Assembly: GCA_016415585.1 (NCBI GenBank)
Contig: CP066552.1
Span: forward strand, 496,001-560,000
Origin: Pectobacterium carotovorum
GTDB taxonomy: Bacteria; Pseudomonadota; Gammaproteobacteria; Enterobacterales; Enterobacteriaceae
Reading direction: 5' to 3'
Length of the DNA: 64,000 nt
The notes beneath the pieces were generated by a model. That model was not told the DNA's origin. It did no database searches and worked only from the letters and a program-made list of their open reading frames with translations. Position numbers and translations under genes: made by a program. Shown piece by piece: positions 9,402 through 21,302 of the stretch (position 1 is its first letter; each line of letters opens with the position of its first letter).

Positions 9402-10841
9402 TTAGGGAAGCTCGTTTTCATCGGTATAGCGTTTGGCTTTGTACGCCGGATGCATCAGGTTCTGGATGGAGAAAATGTCATCCAGCTCGGCTTCCGTCAG
9501 CAGGCCGCGCTCCAGTACGACTTCACGCACGCTTTTCCCCGTTTCGGCGCAGATTCTGCCGACGATATCGCCATTATGGTGGCCGATGAACGGGTTCAGG
9601 TACGTCACAATCCCGATGGAGTTGAAGACATAGGCTTCGCACACGCTCTTGTTGGCGGTGATGCCGTTGACGCATTTTTCCAGCAGGTTGTAGCAGGCAT
9701 TGGTCAGAATGTGGGTCGATTCAAACATCGCCTGACCGATGACCGGCTCCATCACGTTTAACTGTAATTGCCCAGCCTCTGACGCCATCGTGACGCAGGT
9801 GTCGTTACCGATGACCTTGAAACACACCTGATTGACGACTTCCGGCACCACTGGGTTAACCTTGGCTGGCATGATTGAAGAACCCGCCTGCAACTCCGGC
9901 AGGTTGATTTCATTCAGGCCCGCGCGCGGGCCGGAAGAGAGCAGACGCAGGTCATTACAGATCTTCGACAGCTTCACGGCCAGCCGCTTCAGCGAACTGT
10001 GCACCATCACATAGGCGCCGCAGTCTGACGTGGCTTCGATCAAATCTTCTGCGGGCACGCACGGCAGGCCGCTGACTTCCGCCAGACGCTGCACCGCCAG
10101 TTGCTGGTAGCCGTCCGGCGTATTCAGACGCGTACCGATTGCGGTCGCACCCAGATTGACTTCAAGCAGCAGTTCCGCCGTGCGCAGCAGGTTTTTGATT
10201 TCTTCCTGCAACAGCACGTTGAACGCATGAAATTCCTGGCCGAGCGTCATCGGTACGGCGTCCTGCAACTGGGTGCGGCCCATTTTCAGTACGTCTTCAA
10301 ATTCTTTGGCTTTACGCTCGAAACCCTCACTCAACTTCGCTATCGCTTCCGTCAGCTTTAGTACGGCCGCGTAGACCGCGATACGAAATCCGGTGGGGTA
10401 GGCATCATTGGTGGACTGGCATTTATTTAGGTGATCGTTGGGGTTCAGATACTGGTATTCGCCTTTCTGGTGGCCCATCAACTCCAGACCAATATTGGCT
10501 AATACTTCGTTGGTATTCATATTCACCGACGTGCCAGCGCCCCCTTGATAGACATCTACCGGGAACTGATCCATGCATTTGCCGTTATTCAGCACTTCAT
10601 CGCAGGCGCGGATGATGACGTCGGCGATTTTTTTCGGAATAGTTTGCAGCTCTTTGTTCGCCAGCGCTGCGGCTTTTTTCACCATGACCATGCCGCGCAC
10701 GAAATCAGGTATGTCACTGATTTTATTGTTGCTGATATAGAAATTTTCGACGGCGCGCAGCGTATGAACGCCATAATATGCGTCTGCGGGAACTTCTCGG
10801 GTGCCTAACAGGTCTTCTTCAATACGGATGTTTTCTGACAT
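9402..10841 (-). CDS. aspA: Aspartate ammonia-lyase (aspartase), copy 1
   Basis: Converts L-aspartate to fumarate and ammonia; a cytosolic homotetramer of the fumarase/aspartase superfamily. The 479-residue protein has the superfamily signature loop [11 protein letters not shown] and the substrate-binding segments TSVNMNTNE and [11 protein letters not shown]. Its place between fxsA/groESL and dcuA is the standard enterobacterial locus, so this is the orthologue of E. coli aspA. A CRP-type site upstream fits known catabolite control. A second gene at 60872-62311 encodes a protein about 91% identical by hand count. The start ATG follows AGGAATTTTC, placed as expected. Confidence 0.97.
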   Translation of the reverse strand: MSENIRIEEDLLGTREVPADAYYGVHTLRAVENFYISNNKISDIPDFVRGMVMVKKAAALANKELQTIPKKIADVIIRACDEVLNNGKCMDQFPVDVYQGGAGTSVNMNTNEVLANIGLELMGHQKGEYQYLNPNDHLNKCQSTNDAYPTGFRIAVYAAVLKLTEAIAKLSEGFERKAKEFEDVLKMGRTQLQDAVPMTLGQEFHAFNVLLQEEIKNLLRTAELLLEVNLGATAIGTRLNTPDGYQQLAVQRLAEVSGLPCVPAEDLIEATSDCGAYVMVHSSLKRLAVKLSKICNDLRLLSSGPRAGLNEINLPELQAGSSIMPAKVNPVVPEVVNQVCFKVIGNDTCVTMASEAGQLQLNVMEPVIGQAMFESTHILTNACYNLLEKCVNGITANKSVCEAYVFNSIGIVTYLNPFIGHHNGDIVGRICAETGKSVREVVLERGLLTEAELDDIFSIQNLMHPAYKAKRYTDENELP

Positions 10842-11036
10842 GAAAATTCCTATTCTGCTGTGTGACTAGACGTTGTGGGCTGGTGTGTGGCTCTGATAAA
10901 CCATCTTGCTTCGGCAATAGCCTCGGGATGTTTGACCAACCAAGTATCTATTACCATGAGGATATGTCGTTACGACAGCGAAAAACAGGTGTTTAGATCA
11001 CTATACTGGCGTTCTCTACCGCCACGGTAAATGAAC

Positions 11037-11052
11037 TGTGACTGTAGTCACG
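11037..11052. promoter_or_regulatory. Candidate CRP site in the aspA-fxsA intergenic region
   Basis: TGTGACTGTAGTCACG matches TGTGA-N6-TCACA with one mismatch. It lies about 196 bp upstream of the aspA start, within the 438-bp gap 10842-11279 between divergent aspA and fxsA. I see no gene in that gap. CRP control of aspA is established in E. coli; this particular site is prediction. Confidence 0.55.
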
Positions 11053-11279
11053 AGCCACTATTTTAGGACAATAATCGTGTGGCGGCGGCTTGAAAATGTG
11101 CGAAGGCGTACCCATTTAAGTAAATCACGATGTGCCGGATCGCAGAGCAGACGCGCATGTTACCTAATCCATATGGTAGTAAAGCGTACTGGGTTTTTGA
11201 TCGCGATGGCCTAACACGTTCTTATTCACACTCGTTCTGATTAAAAAACAGTGCGCGTAAAAAAACACAGGAGAACCGG

Positions 11280-11750
11280 GTGCGCTGGTTACCGTTATTA
11301 CTTATTTTTCTTTTGGCTTACATCGAGATATCGCTGTTTATTCAGGTGGCTGAAGTACTGGGCGTCGCGATGACTCTGCTGCTGGTCGTCTTTACGTCGT
11401 GCGTGGGTGTTTCGCTGGTACGCAATCAGGGAATGAAAACGCTGGTGCAGATGCAGCAGAAAATGGCCGCAGGGGAAAGTCCCGCTGCCGAAATGGTAAA
11501 AAGCGTGTCACTGGTGCTTGCTGGCTTCTTGCTCCTGATACCGGGCTTCCTGACTGATCTCCTGGGGCTGCTGTTACTGTTGCCGCCAGTGCAGAAGAGC
11601 CTGACGCTCAAATTGATGCCTCACCTGCATATATGGCGTTCTGGCCCCGGTGCGTCGTCGTCTGGCGGTAACATCTTTGAAGGTGAATACCAGCACAAGG
11701 ATGGTGGGAGCGGAAATATTGAACACAGAAACGATAGGGACGACCGTTAA
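11280..11750 (+). CDS. fxsA: FxsA family membrane protein
   Basis: An inner-membrane protein named for suppressing F exclusion of phage T7 in E. coli. 156 residues: a hydrophobic N terminus (LLLIFLLAYIEISLFIQVAE), the conserved GVSLVRNQGMKTL stretch, a second hydrophobic block around residues 75-102 and a hydrophilic tail. It begins with GTG at 11280 behind an AGGAGAACC ribosome site. It precedes groES-groEL as in E. coli, but a separate heat-shock promoter follows, so it is its own unit. Confidence 0.92.
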   Translation: MRWLPLLLIFLLAYIEISLFIQVAEVLGVAMTLLLVVFTSCVGVSLVRNQGMKTLVQMQQKMAAGESPAAEMVKSVSLVLAGFLLLIPGFLTDLLGLLLLLPPVQKSLTLKLMPHLHIWRSGPGASSSGGNIFEGEYQHKDGGSGNIEHRNDRDDR

Positions 11751-11858
11751 CGTCAAGATAAACTGAAAAGCAGGGAAGGGTTATCATATTGATAATCATT
11801 ATTTTTTATATGCTATCAGCGATAGGTGGTTGCTTAATGTGAAAAAAATTAATTTCCT

Positions 11859-11890
11859 CCCTTGAAGGACCGCATAACGCCCCCACTTAA
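11859..11890 (+). promoter_or_regulatory. Sigma-32 heat-shock promoter of groES-groEL
   Basis: CCCTTGAAGG (-35, around 11860-11869) and CCCCCACTTA (-10, around 11880-11889) match the sigma-32 consensus CTTGAAA and CCCCATNT with a normal spacer. It lies about 90 bp upstream of the groES start. Confidence 0.85.
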
Positions 11891-11942
11891 AATAACACAA
11901 GGCTGATTATGATATGAAAGGCGTAGTTGGCATTTATCCTAA

Positions 11943-12269
<327 letters not shown>

Positions 12270-12311
12270 TTGCGCGTAATCATCTGAACTGAAAGAATTT
12301 GAGGGAAATAG

Positions 12312-13961
<1,650 letters not shown>

Positions 13962-14041
13962 TGTGACGCTATTGTCGCCGGAAGCCATTTTCTGGTGACA
14001 GGGAGTCAGGTTACAGAAGCACGTCTTTCTGTCCTTTAAAG

Positions 14042-14078
14042 AGCACTATCTGGTTGTATACTGGGTAGTGCTTTTTTT
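14042..14078 (+). terminator. Terminator of groES-groEL
   Basis: Stem AGCACTA / TAGTGCT followed by seven T, about 80 bp after the groEL stop. The rest of the gap up to ubiC (14079-14362) shows no gene. Confidence 0.85.
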
Positions 14079-14362
14079 ATGTATCTCATTTATATTCATA
14101 TAACTCAATGTGTTATTGATATAACGGTTCTCGCGCTGGCCAATTTCCCATCAGGTTGCGATAGGAATGGTTAAAGAGGTATGGCTGTGGATGCTGTGAA
14201 TTTAACCACATTGCTGAAATGTTGCCACATCAGGGATGAATTGGTTTATAGCGTGTTATCGGGGAAGCATTCTGCGCTACAATAAGGACGCTTACTTTAT
14301 TTACGAATGCGTTATTTGCGAATACTTTTATCTACGAAGTAACCCTGTTTGGAGTGGGGATA

Positions 14363-14896
14363 ATGTTTGATGATGCGTCTACGCTTCTGCGCACCATATC
14401 CTGGTTTACTGAGCCCCCTTCGGTATTACCTGAGCACATTGGTGACTGGCTGATGGAAGCTGGCTCAATGACGCAGCGGCTTGAAAAATATTGTGCCCAG
14501 CTCAGGGTTACACTTTGTCGTGAGGGATTAATTACGCCACAGGCACTGAGCGAAGAGTGCGAACAATTGCCACATAGTGAGCGTTACTGGCTGCGTGAGG
14601 TCGTGCTGTATGGTGACGAGCGCCCCTGGCTTTTTGGCCGAACCCTTGCTCCACAACAAACGCTCGACGGCACCGATTCAGCCCTGACAAAAATAGGCGC
14701 TCAGCCGTTAGGTCGTTATCTATTTGAGCAAAAATCGCTGACGCGTGACTACATTCATACCGGATGCTGCGAAGGCCTATGGGCGCGGCGTTCCCGCTTG
14801 TGCCTTTCGGGTTATCCGTTACTGTTGACTGAGCTTTTCTTACCTGAATCACCGGTTTATTTCACACCCAGTGATGAAGGTTGGCAGGTAATTTGA
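14363..14896 (+). CDS. ubiC: Chorismate pyruvate-lyase
   Basis: Splits chorismate into pyruvate and 4-hydroxybenzoate, the first committed step of ubiquinone synthesis. 177 residues with the family blocks RYWLREVVLYG, LGRYLFEQKSLTRDYI and GLWARRSRLCLSGYPLLLTELFLP, including the conserved Arg and Glu of the product-binding pocket. The ATG at 14363 follows GGAG at 14351-14354; the GTG at 14354 overlaps that site and is rejected. It is operonic with ubiA, 12 bp downstream. Confidence 0.95.
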   Translation: MFDDASTLLRTISWFTEPPSVLPEHIGDWLMEAGSMTQRLEKYCAQLRVTLCREGLITPQALSEECEQLPHSERYWLREVVLYGDERPWLFGRTLAPQQTLDGTDSALTKIGAQPLGRYLFEQKSLTRDYIHTGCCEGLWARRSRLCLSGYPLLLTELFLPESPVYFTPSDEGWQVI

Positions 14897-14908
14897 GGAG
14901 ATAAATCC

Positions 14909-15772
14909 TTGGAAAGAAGTGTTACAGCAGGGAAATGGCTGGCTTATTGCCGCTTGATGCGGATTGATAAACCGGTAGGTTCTCTGTTACTGCTGTGGCC
15001 AACGCTATGGGCGCTGTGGCTGGCGGGAGGGGGAGCACCTGCACCGTGGACGCTCTTTGTGTTTGTCGCGGGTGTTTTCTTAATGCGTGCGGCGGGCTGC
15101 GTTATTAATGATTATGCCGATCGCCATTTTGACGGCCATGTAAAACGCACGGCTTCTCGCCCGTTGCCCAGCGGTGAGGTGAGCGAGCAATCTGCTAAAG
15201 TTCTATTTGTCGTTCTGGTCTTGCTGGCGTTTAGTCTGGTGCTGACGCTGAATAAGATGACTATTTGGCTGTCCGTTGCGGGATTGGTTCTGGCATGGGT
15301 TTATCCGTTTATGAAACGGGTCAGCCATCTTCCTCAGTTTGTGCTGGGCGCGGCGTTTGGCTGGTCGATTCCGATGGCTTATTCGGCTGTGAGTGAAAGC
15401 CTGCCTACAACCTGCTGGATGATGTTTCTGGCGTATATTTGCTGGACGGTAGCCTACGATACCCAATATGCGATGGTGGATCGTGATGACGATCTGAAGA
15501 TCGGCGTGAAGTCTACTGCGATATTATTTGGCCGTTTTGACAATTTAATCATCGGCTCATTACAGGTAGGGATGCTGGCGTTGCTGCTCGCTTTAGGGAA
15601 GAGCAGCGGGCTGGGAATCCCGTACTACATTTCACTGCTGGTGGCTGCCACGATGTTTGTCTACCAGCAAATATTGACTGCCGGACGTGAGCGCGAGGCG
15701 TGTTTTAAGGCGTTTCACAATAATAAATACGCGGGTATGGCGATATTTATTGGCGTGTTGTTTGGCCAGTGA
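14909..15772 (+). CDS. ubiA: 4-hydroxybenzoate octaprenyltransferase
   Basis: An inner-membrane prenyltransferase that attaches the polyprenyl tail to 4-hydroxybenzoate made by UbiC. 287 residues, eight or nine membrane segments, and both Asp-rich motifs that bind Mg-diphosphate ([20 protein letters not shown] and [12 protein letters not shown]). It starts with TTG at 14909, 8 bp after GAGGAG; the resulting N terminus MERSVT aligns with MEWSLT in E. coli UbiA, which supports the rare start. A terminator lies 18 bp past the stop. Confidence 0.96.
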   Translation: MERSVTAGKWLAYCRLMRIDKPVGSLLLLWPTLWALWLAGGGAPAPWTLFVFVAGVFLMRAAGCVINDYADRHFDGHVKRTASRPLPSGEVSEQSAKVLFVVLVLLAFSLVLTLNKMTIWLSVAGLVLAWVYPFMKRVSHLPQFVLGAAFGWSIPMAYSAVSESLPTTCWMMFLAYICWTVAYDTQYAMVDRDDDLKIGVKSTAILFGRFDNLIIGSLQVGMLALLLALGKSSGLGIPYYISLLVAATMFVYQQILTAGREREACFKAFHNNKYAGMAIFIGVLFGQ

Positions 15773-15789
15773 GGCCGACATCAGATGTA

Positions 15790-15819
15790 AAAAAGCAGCG
15801 ATTTCTCGCTGCTTTTTTT
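15790..15819 (+). terminator. Terminator between ubiCA and plsB
   Basis: Stem GCAGCGA / TCGCTGC with loop TTTC, flanked by A-run and T-run, so it can work in both directions for the convergent ubiA and plsB. Confidence 0.9.
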
Positions 15820-15900
15820 ATAGCGAAATGTGCTGAGGATTTGTGTCATGCCAAAACGTATCCACAGCTTGATGGCGGCATGTTGTCCGCCAGTTTTCCG

Positions 15901-18369
15901 CTATTCCTGCGCCGTTTTTTCCACCGTCTGACTATCGGCTTCTATGTCTGCGGATGAGCTGGCGCTTTCGATAGTCAACCGAACTTCCGGGGTGATCAGA
16001 TCGCCGAGGATGTTATAGATTGCCACGATATCGCCTTGCGCCGTTTCCGCACTGTCGGTGATATACCCTTCTGTACGTAAGGTGGCGACCAGCGTTGAGA
16101 ACACCGCTTTATCAAAGAATTCCGGCGCGTTGATGCCGTGCAGAACGGACAGGCGCTGCGCCATATTCCGGCTTTCTTTCTCCAGCGTTCCACGGTTGAT
16201 TACTGGGTTCGCACACAGCAAGGACAGCGTGATCGCATAGCGTTGCAGCGTTTCACGCACGCCTGCTGACAGCAGTTGCAGCGTACGGATGCGTGGCGGA
16301 TTGATGGCTAATTGACCGTCGCGGCTACATAGCAGCTCTTGTCGAATCAGTTCGTTAGCCAACGTTTCCAGCACGCCTGGCAACTGTTCTTTGGAATAGT
16401 GCAGGAACAGCTCAGCTTGCAGCAGTGGATAGACCAGCGTGATCTGTCGCACGACTTCGTCAAGCGTAATCCGGCGATGATGGATGACGATGCTGGCGAT
16501 CAGTGACGGCAAGACCAACAGATGCTGGATGTTATTGCGATAGTACGTCATCAGTACCGCCTGCTCGCGCGGCAGAATGATGATATCGCCAATGCTATCC
16601 TTTTCTACTTCAAACTTGTTCATACCCAGCGCGTGTTCCAGCAGTTCATCCGCTGTCTTCTTCGGTGCCGTAATATCTTTATGATAAGGCACCTGGCGCA
16701 GCAACTGCAGATAGCAATCCAGCTGTTCGTGCATTTGTTCGCGCGTCAGTGAACGCTGGCGCGAGGCTAATAAGGCCGTAGAGCACAGGTTCATCGCGTT
16801 TGCTGCCGCAGAATTGTTGATGCGCACCATGATATCCATAGAGATATCCTGCACCGTCGGCGTTAGCCAGCTTGGACGCTGTGCCTCGATGGGATCAATC
16901 GCGTCACGCCATTGTGGTACATGCTGGTTCAGATAGGTTGTCAGCGGGAGCGGTTCGCCGAAGTTCACATAACCCTGGCCCAGATTACGTAGCTTACGCA
17001 AGCCGCGTACCATCTGCATAAAGCCTTCTTTCTCCTTCACCGCACCGCGTAGCTCTTTCGCATAGGTGCCGACTTCCATCACATGCTCGTAACCGACATA
17101 AATCGGAACCAGCGTGATTGGGCGTGTGCCGCCTCTGAGCATGGCTTGGATGGTCATCGCCAGCGTACCGGTTTTCGGCTCTAGCAGACGGCCCGTGCGT
17201 GAACGTCCGCCTTCCATGAAGTATTCAACCGAATAACCGCGGGCAAACAGCTCACCCAGATATTCACGGAAAATCGTGGAATACAGCTTGTTGCCTTTGA
17301 AGGTACGGCGAATAAAGAACGCGCCAAGACGACGGAAGATCGGTCCCGCTGGCCAGAAATTCAGGTTGATGCCTGCGGCGATGTGCGGTGGGACTAAGCC
17401 TTGATGGTACAGGACGTAGGACAGCAGCAGATAATCCATGTGGCTGCGGTGGCAGGGCACATAGACAATACCGTGACCATCCTGTGCCAGTTGGCGAACG
17501 CGTTCGGCGTTGTGGACGTTAATCCCCTGATAAAGGCGGTTCCACGTCCAGCTTAATACGCGATCCGACAGACGCACGGCCTCGTAGGAGAAATCGGCAG
17601 CGATTTCTTCCATCAGCGCAATCGCATTCTGCTGCGCTTTCTCATGAGAAATCTTCTTACTACGCGCCTCATCGTCGACGGCTTTCTTGATCGCTTTGGA
17701 ATCCAGCAGCTTGTTAAACAGCTCCTGACGCACCGGCAAACGCGGTCCAACTGCTGCCAAACGTTGGCGGGAGAAATGCATACGTGCGACACGCGCCAGT
17801 TTGTGGGCTATGGTTTTGTCAGTGCCGTGCTCGGTCGCCATATAGCGCAGCGACACTGGGCTGGAGAAGCGGACAAAGCTATCGCGGCCTAGCCACAGGA
17901 CGGCGAAGAATTTCTCAATACCGTTGAGCAAGCGCAGGTGTGGTGCTGCCTGAGCGTGGCCTTCCCGACCCGGAGAGCGCCCAAACATCACGGAAACCGG
18001 CACCATCTGTACGTCTAAATCTGGATTGGCACGGTGCAAATCCAGGTAGTCGTGGAACAGCTTGACGGATTTTTGCTTGGGAACGTAATAGCGGAAGACA
18101 CGAGGCCCGTCATTAATAAAGACGTGGCTAGGAAGTTCGACGCCATTGAATTCGAACGACAGCGAAGGATCGGGTAGCCCCAATGCCAGGCATTTCGCAC
18201 GTAGCGTCAAGAGATCCGCCTGAGAGTTATAAGGCAGAACATAGAGTATAGGACGTGAGGGATCTAACCCCAGCTCGACCACGGGATCTGCGGGAATAAC
18301 TTTGCTCTTCACCAGCAGTTTCAGTGGGAGATTCAATAATTTATAGTAAATTTTACGCCAACCTGACAT
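15901..18369 (-). CDS. plsB: Glycerol-3-phosphate 1-O-acyltransferase
   Basis: First step of phospholipid synthesis at the inner membrane: acylates glycerol-3-phosphate at position 1. 822 residues (E. coli 807). All acyltransferase blocks are present: the HX4D catalytic motif in [10 protein letters not shown], the [15 protein letters not shown] block, the glycerol-phosphate-binding [15 protein letters not shown], and [12 protein letters not shown] set the start at 18369 ([15 protein letters not shown]) by alignment with E. coli [15 protein letters not shown]. The frame stays open for 56 further codons into repeat R3, but that extension has no family support. It is divergent from dgkA, as in E. 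coli. Confidence 0.97.
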   Translation of the reverse strand: MSGWRKIYYKLLNLPLKLLVKSKVIPADPVVELGLDPSRPILYVLPYNSQADLLTLRAKCLALGLPDPSLSFEFNGVELPSHVFINDGPRVFRYYVPKQKSVKLFHDYLDLHRANPDLDVQMVPVSVMFGRSPGREGHAQAAPHLRLLNGIEKFFAVLWLGRDSFVRFSSPVSLRYMATEHGTDKTIAHKLARVARMHFSRQRLAAVGPRLPVRQELFNKLLDSKAIKKAVDDEARSKKISHEKAQQNAIALMEEIAADFSYEAVRLSDRVLSWTWNRLYQGINVHNAERVRQLAQDGHGIVYVPCHRSHMDYLLLSYVLYHQGLVPPHIAAGINLNFWPAGPIFRRLGAFFIRRTFKGNKLYSTIFREYLGELFARGYSVEYFMEGGRSRTGRLLEPKTGTLAMTIQAMLRGGTRPITLVPIYVGYEHVMEVGTYAKELRGAVKEKEGFMQMVRGLRKLRNLGQGYVNFGEPLPLTTYLNQHVPQWRDAIDPIEAQRPSWLTPTVQDISMDIMVRINNSAAANAMNLCSTALLASRQRSLTREQMHEQLDCYLQLLRQVPYHKDITAPKKTADELLEHALGMNKFEVEKDSIGDIIILPREQAVLMTYYRNNIQHLLVLPSLIASIVIHHRRITLDEVVRQITLVYPLLQAELFLHYSKEQLPGVLETLANELIRQELLCSRDGQLAINPPRIRTLQLLSAGVRETLQRYAITLSLLCANPVINRGTLEKESRNMAQRLSVLHGINAPEFFDKAVFSTLVATLRTEGYITDSAETAQGDIVAIYNILGDLITPEVRLTIESASSSADIEADSQTVEKTAQE

Positions 18370-18479
18370 AACAACATGGAGCCTCTTGTTAGCAATGCGC
18401 CGCAAGGATACCAGAAACTGCGCCGGAGATCTGTGGTGATGAGACAACGTAGGTGCGTTAAAATGCGAACTATTTTGCA

Positions 18480-18606
<127 letters not shown>

Positions 18607-18621
18607 AATAATGGAGGATAA

Positions 18622-18987
18622 ATGAATAAAGCAACGGGGATGACCCGGATTATTAAGGCGACCGGTTATTCCTTTAAGGGGCTGAAGCAGGCGTGGCAGC
18701 ATGAGGCGGCATTTCGTCAGGAAACGATACTGACCTTTGTCGGCGTCATTATCGCGTGTTTACTGCCGGTTACGCTGGTCGAAAAACTGCTGCTGATCGG
18801 GTCTGTGGTACTGATTATGCTGTTTGAGCTGGCGAATAGCGCCATTGAAGCCGTGGTCGATCGCATTGGGCCTGAGCATCACGAATTATCCGGTCGGGCG
18901 AAAGATATTGGGTCGGCCGCTGTCTTTGTTGCCATCTTGTTAGCCGCTGTCGTGTGGGGCAGTATCCTCTGGCAACATTTTGCCTGA
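18622..18987 (+). CDS. dgkA: Diacylglycerol kinase
   Basis: A small integral-membrane kinase (121 residues, three transmembrane helices) that recycles diacylglycerol from osmoregulated glucan and lipid A modification to phosphatidic acid. Conserved features are the amphipathic N terminus with HEAAFRQE, and ELANSAIEAVVDRIGPEHHELSGRAKD, which contains the catalytic Glu and the nucleotide-binding residues. The ribosome site GGAGG precedes the ATG. It is followed by lexA as in E. coli. Confidence 0.97.
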   Translation: MNKATGMTRIIKATGYSFKGLKQAWQHEAAFRQETILTFVGVIIACLLPVTLVEKLLLIGSVVLIMLFELANSAIEAVVDRIGPEHHELSGRAKDIGSAAVFVAILLAAVVWGSILWQHFA

Positions 18988-19052
18988 CGGCGCGCATAAA
19001 TGAGTAAAAGTCAGGGGCTTTGCCGATATCGTCATTCCCAATTGTGCCTTAC

Positions 19053-19089
19053 CTGTATATACTCACAGCAAGACTGTATAAACAACCAG
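19053..19089 (+). promoter_or_regulatory. Two LexA operators (SOS boxes) upstream of lexA
   Basis: CTGTATATACTCACAG at 19053-19068 and CTGTATAAACAACCAG at 19074-19089 both fit CTG-N10-CAG. Their 21-bp offset is the paired arrangement used for lexA autoregulation. Confidence 0.93.
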
Positions 19090-19097
19090 GGGGCGGA

Positions 19098-19706
19098 ATG
19101 AAAGTATTAACAGCAAGGCAGCAGCAGGTTTATGACCTGATCCGCGATCATATTGCGCAAACCGGAATGCCGCCAACGCGGGCGGAAATTGCTCAACAAC
19201 TAGGGTTTCGCTCTCCCAATGCGGCTGAAGAACATCTGAAAGCGCTGGCGCGTAAAGGTGTGATTGAAATTGTATCGGGCGCGTCTCGTGGTATTCGTCT
19301 GCTGATGGAAGAAGAGACGGGTATTCCTCTGGTTGGTCGCGTGGCCGCAGGTGAACCTCTGCTGGCACAGGAACACATCGAATGTCGCTATCAGGTTGAC
19401 CCTGCGATGTTCAAACCCAGCGCTGATTTTTTGCTGCGGGTGAGCGGCATGTCGATGAAAAATATCGGTATTATGGATGGCGATTTACTGGCCGTGCATA
19501 AAACAGAAGATGTGCGAAATGGTCAAATTGTCGTCGCGCGTATTGACGATGAAGTGACGGTGAAGCGCCTGAAAAAGCAGGGCAATACGGTACACCTCCT
19601 CGCTGAAAATGAAGAGTTTGCCCCGATTGTTGTCGATCTGCGTCAGCAAAGCTTTTCGATAGAAGGCTTAGCGGTTGGCGTGATTCGCAACAGCGACTGG
19701 AGCTAA
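19098..19706 (+). CDS. lexA: LexA repressor, SOS regulator and autoprotease
   Basis: 202 residues. The N-terminal winged helix-turn-helix reads SOS boxes. The self-cleavage site Ala84-Gly85 (GRVAAGEP) and the catalytic dyad Ser119 (VSGMSM) and Lys156 (VTVKRL) are intact, so RecA-stimulated cleavage should work. The ATG at 19098 gives [10 protein letters not shown], matching E. coli MKALTARQQE; the 26-residue extension to 19020 would run through its own operators and is rejected. E. coli has dinF next; here it is absent. Confidence 0.98.
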   Translation: MKVLTARQQQVYDLIRDHIAQTGMPPTRAEIAQQLGFRSPNAAEEHLKALARKGVIEIVSGASRGIRLLMEEETGIPLVGRVAAGEPLLAQEHIECRYQVDPAMFKPSADFLLRVSGMSMKNIGIMDGDLLAVHKTEDVRNGQIVVARIDDEVTVKRLKKQGNTVHLLAENEEFAPIVVDLRQQSFSIEGLAVGVIRNSDWS

Positions 19707-20167
19707 CCATTCGCAGAGATGCACTGCTCGTCTGTCTGGGTCAGTGCATCATGTCCTGTATTCATCGTTTAGCGTGTTAATCTGCTAACCATATATATTT
19801 AGTTACATTTCGCGCGCATTTTCTACGATCCCTATTACCCTCTGTTTTTTCACTGCTTTTTGCGGTGATTTTCTCTTTCTCAACGTCCGTTCTAGTCACA
19901 GATTTCTAATTTTCCATGTTAAGTGAAATATTCGACTATAATTTTTATCAAGGTAAGCATTTTTATCTTGATTGATCGTTTGTCGATTGATCATTAGCCA
20001 TCACATGTAGATAGCCCGGTAATCAAGGGAGACAGTGGCGAAGAGCACCGTCATGGTTCACAGAGTTATGATGCTGCTTACTGAATAAATCTATTTATCT
20101 GAAATTGACGCATAAGTCGGTAGTCACGATTTTTTATGCGCAATGCACCTAAGGTACGGAGATTATT
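19707..20167. other. Gene-free gap between lexA and yjbJ
   Basis: 461 bp without a plausible reading frame. A hairpin GATGCACTG/CAGTGCATC (19718-19750) lies just after lexA. The remainder is AT-rich and likely holds the yjbJ promoter. In E. coli this position is occupied by dinF; no remnant of it is recognisable here. Confidence 0.6.
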
Positions 20168-20377
20168 ATGAATAAAGACCAAGCCAGCGGTAACTGGAAA
20201 CAGTTTAAAGGTAAAGCGAAAGAGCAATGGGGAAAATTAACGGATGACGATCTGACGGTCATCGAAGGTAAGCGTGACCAACTGGTGGGGAGAATCCAGG
20301 AGCGTTACGGGTACGCAAAAGAAGCGGCAGAGAAAGAAGTGAAACACTGGGAAGAGCACCACAAATATCACTGGTAG
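20168..20377 (+). CDS. yjbJ: CsbD-family stress protein YjbJ
   Basis: A 69-residue highly charged CsbD-like protein (GNWKQFKGKAKEQWGKLTDDDL, then KEVKHWEEHH). The family is abundant under general stress and sigma-S control in E. coli; its molecular function is unknown. The C terminus KEAAEKEVKHWEE is the usual conserved end. It lies between lexA and zur as in E. coli apart from the missing dinF. A strong terminator follows. Confidence 0.92.
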   Translation: MNKDQASGNWKQFKGKAKEQWGKLTDDDLTVIEGKRDQLVGRIQERYGYAKEAAEKEVKHWEEHHKYHW

Positions 20378-20410
20378 CTATCGCTGGTGATAAAGGTGAT
20401 GTCTCTCCAC

Positions 20411-20446
20411 AGAAAAAACGATAGCCCTTGGGCTATCGTTTTTTAA
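20411..20446 (+). terminator. Terminator of yjbJ, containing a copy of the zur stop region
   Basis: AAAAAACGATAGCCC-TT-GGGCTATCGTTTTTT: a stem with T-runs on both sides. Its right half is repeated at 21299-21316, where it forms the actual end of zur. Confidence 0.88.
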
Positions 20447-20520
20447 TGGGAACAGTATGTTTTAATGGGAACAGTATGGGCGTGATCGCCATGAGCCGAT
20501 TGCTGCCGAAGGCGATGAAC
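20447..20520 (-). pseudogene. Remnant copy of the zur 3' end
   Basis: Read on the minus strand, this stretch plus the terminator gives GDHAHTVPIKKR and a stop, nearly the same tail as the intact zur (CDHDHTVPIKKR). A 19-bp unit TTTTAATGGGAACAGTATG is tandemly duplicated inside it. Beyond about 20 codons similarity to the intact zur fades. It indicates that the zur/yjbJ junction was duplicated when the RidA-bearing segment entered. Confidence 0.65.
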
Positions 20521-20623
20521 TTGTGCGAGCGTTATCTTAATCGGTGACGGCACTGTGCATCGTGTTGCTGAAAGCCTTCGAGACCGCCTTTCATGATAAC
20601 CAACTGGCTAACGCCTTCAAGCA

Positions 20624-21067
20624 TCAAGGAATGATGGCCACTGCTTCGATCTCGAATAATGCTCCTTCGACCACCAACTTTGAAATTTCTACAGTTGTGC
20701 TCGTCGGTGGAGTCTTCGTATTGACAAAGCTGTCCCGCACCTCTCGGAGCACCGGGATTTGGTTCTTGGCATCTGTCATGTACATGTTGATCTTCACGAC
20801 GTTTTCCCATGTGGCGCCCACAGATTCAAGCGACGTTTTGACGTTCTGAAATGCCTGGTGGGCCTGTGCCCTGAAGTCTCCAGGCTCGCCCGCCATCTTT
20901 CCGTCAGGCAGAAAGCCCAACTGACCCGCGACAAAAACCATCCGCTGCCCGCTGGGGACGACTGCGACGTGTGAATATCCGAATGGTTTGGCGACGCCAG
21001 GAGGGTTGGAGAAGGTCACGCTCTGTGCATTGGCACTTTCAACCGCAACGAAAGCCATCGCTGCCAC
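20624..21067 (-). CDS. RidA/YjgF-YER057c-UK114 family protein with signal-like N terminus
   Basis: About 147 residues. The RidA fold is recognisable: PFGYSHVAVVPSG, VFVAGQLGF, then FQNVKTSLESVGATWENVVKINMYMTD and VEGALFEIEAVAIIP. Cytosolic RidA deaminates reactive enamines; whether this paralogue keeps that activity is not clear, although a conserved-type Glu is present near the C terminus. Before the domain is a signal-peptide-like segment AAMAFVAVESANAQS, so export is likely, but its basic n-region is missing. Only a GTG at 21067, or a TTG about 11 codons upstream, is available, suggesting the 5' end was cut on transfer. Not part of the ancestral lexA-yjbJ-zur block. Confidence 0.75.
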   Translation of the reverse strand: MAAMAFVAVESANAQSVTFSNPPGVAKPFGYSHVAVVPSGQRMVFVAGQLGFLPDGKMAGEPGDFRAQAHQAFQNVKTSLESVGATWENVVKINMYMTDAKNQIPVLREVRDSFVNTKTPPTSTTVEISKLVVEGALFEIEAVAIIP

Positions 21068-21189
21068 ACGCTAGCATGATCAGCAAGAATCAATAATAAG
21101 CTATCGTTCGGCGGTCTGCGTGCGATCTTAAGGATAGACCGCGATCCAAAGGGCGTGACGTCATGAAACCAACGACATAAACGTCGTAA

Positions 21190-21294
21190 TTCTGGTCCGA
21201 AGCGATCAAACGGGTACTGGCGCAGGGATTAACGCCAGAGAAAGCGGCACATCGTGATGCCCTAAGAGATGGGGTGCGCATCCAAGCTGCGTAA
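21190..21294 (+). pseudogene. Unidentified C-terminal gene fragment in the RidA insert
   Basis: An open stretch bounded by a stop on the left and ending with its own stop reads FWSEAIKRVLAQGLTPEKAA followed by HRDALRDGVRIQAA. The amphipathic composition looks protein-like, but there is no start and I do not recognise the family. It lies between the RidA gene and zur, inside the inserted segment. Confidence 0.3.
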
Positions 21295-21302
21295 AGAATG
21301 GG

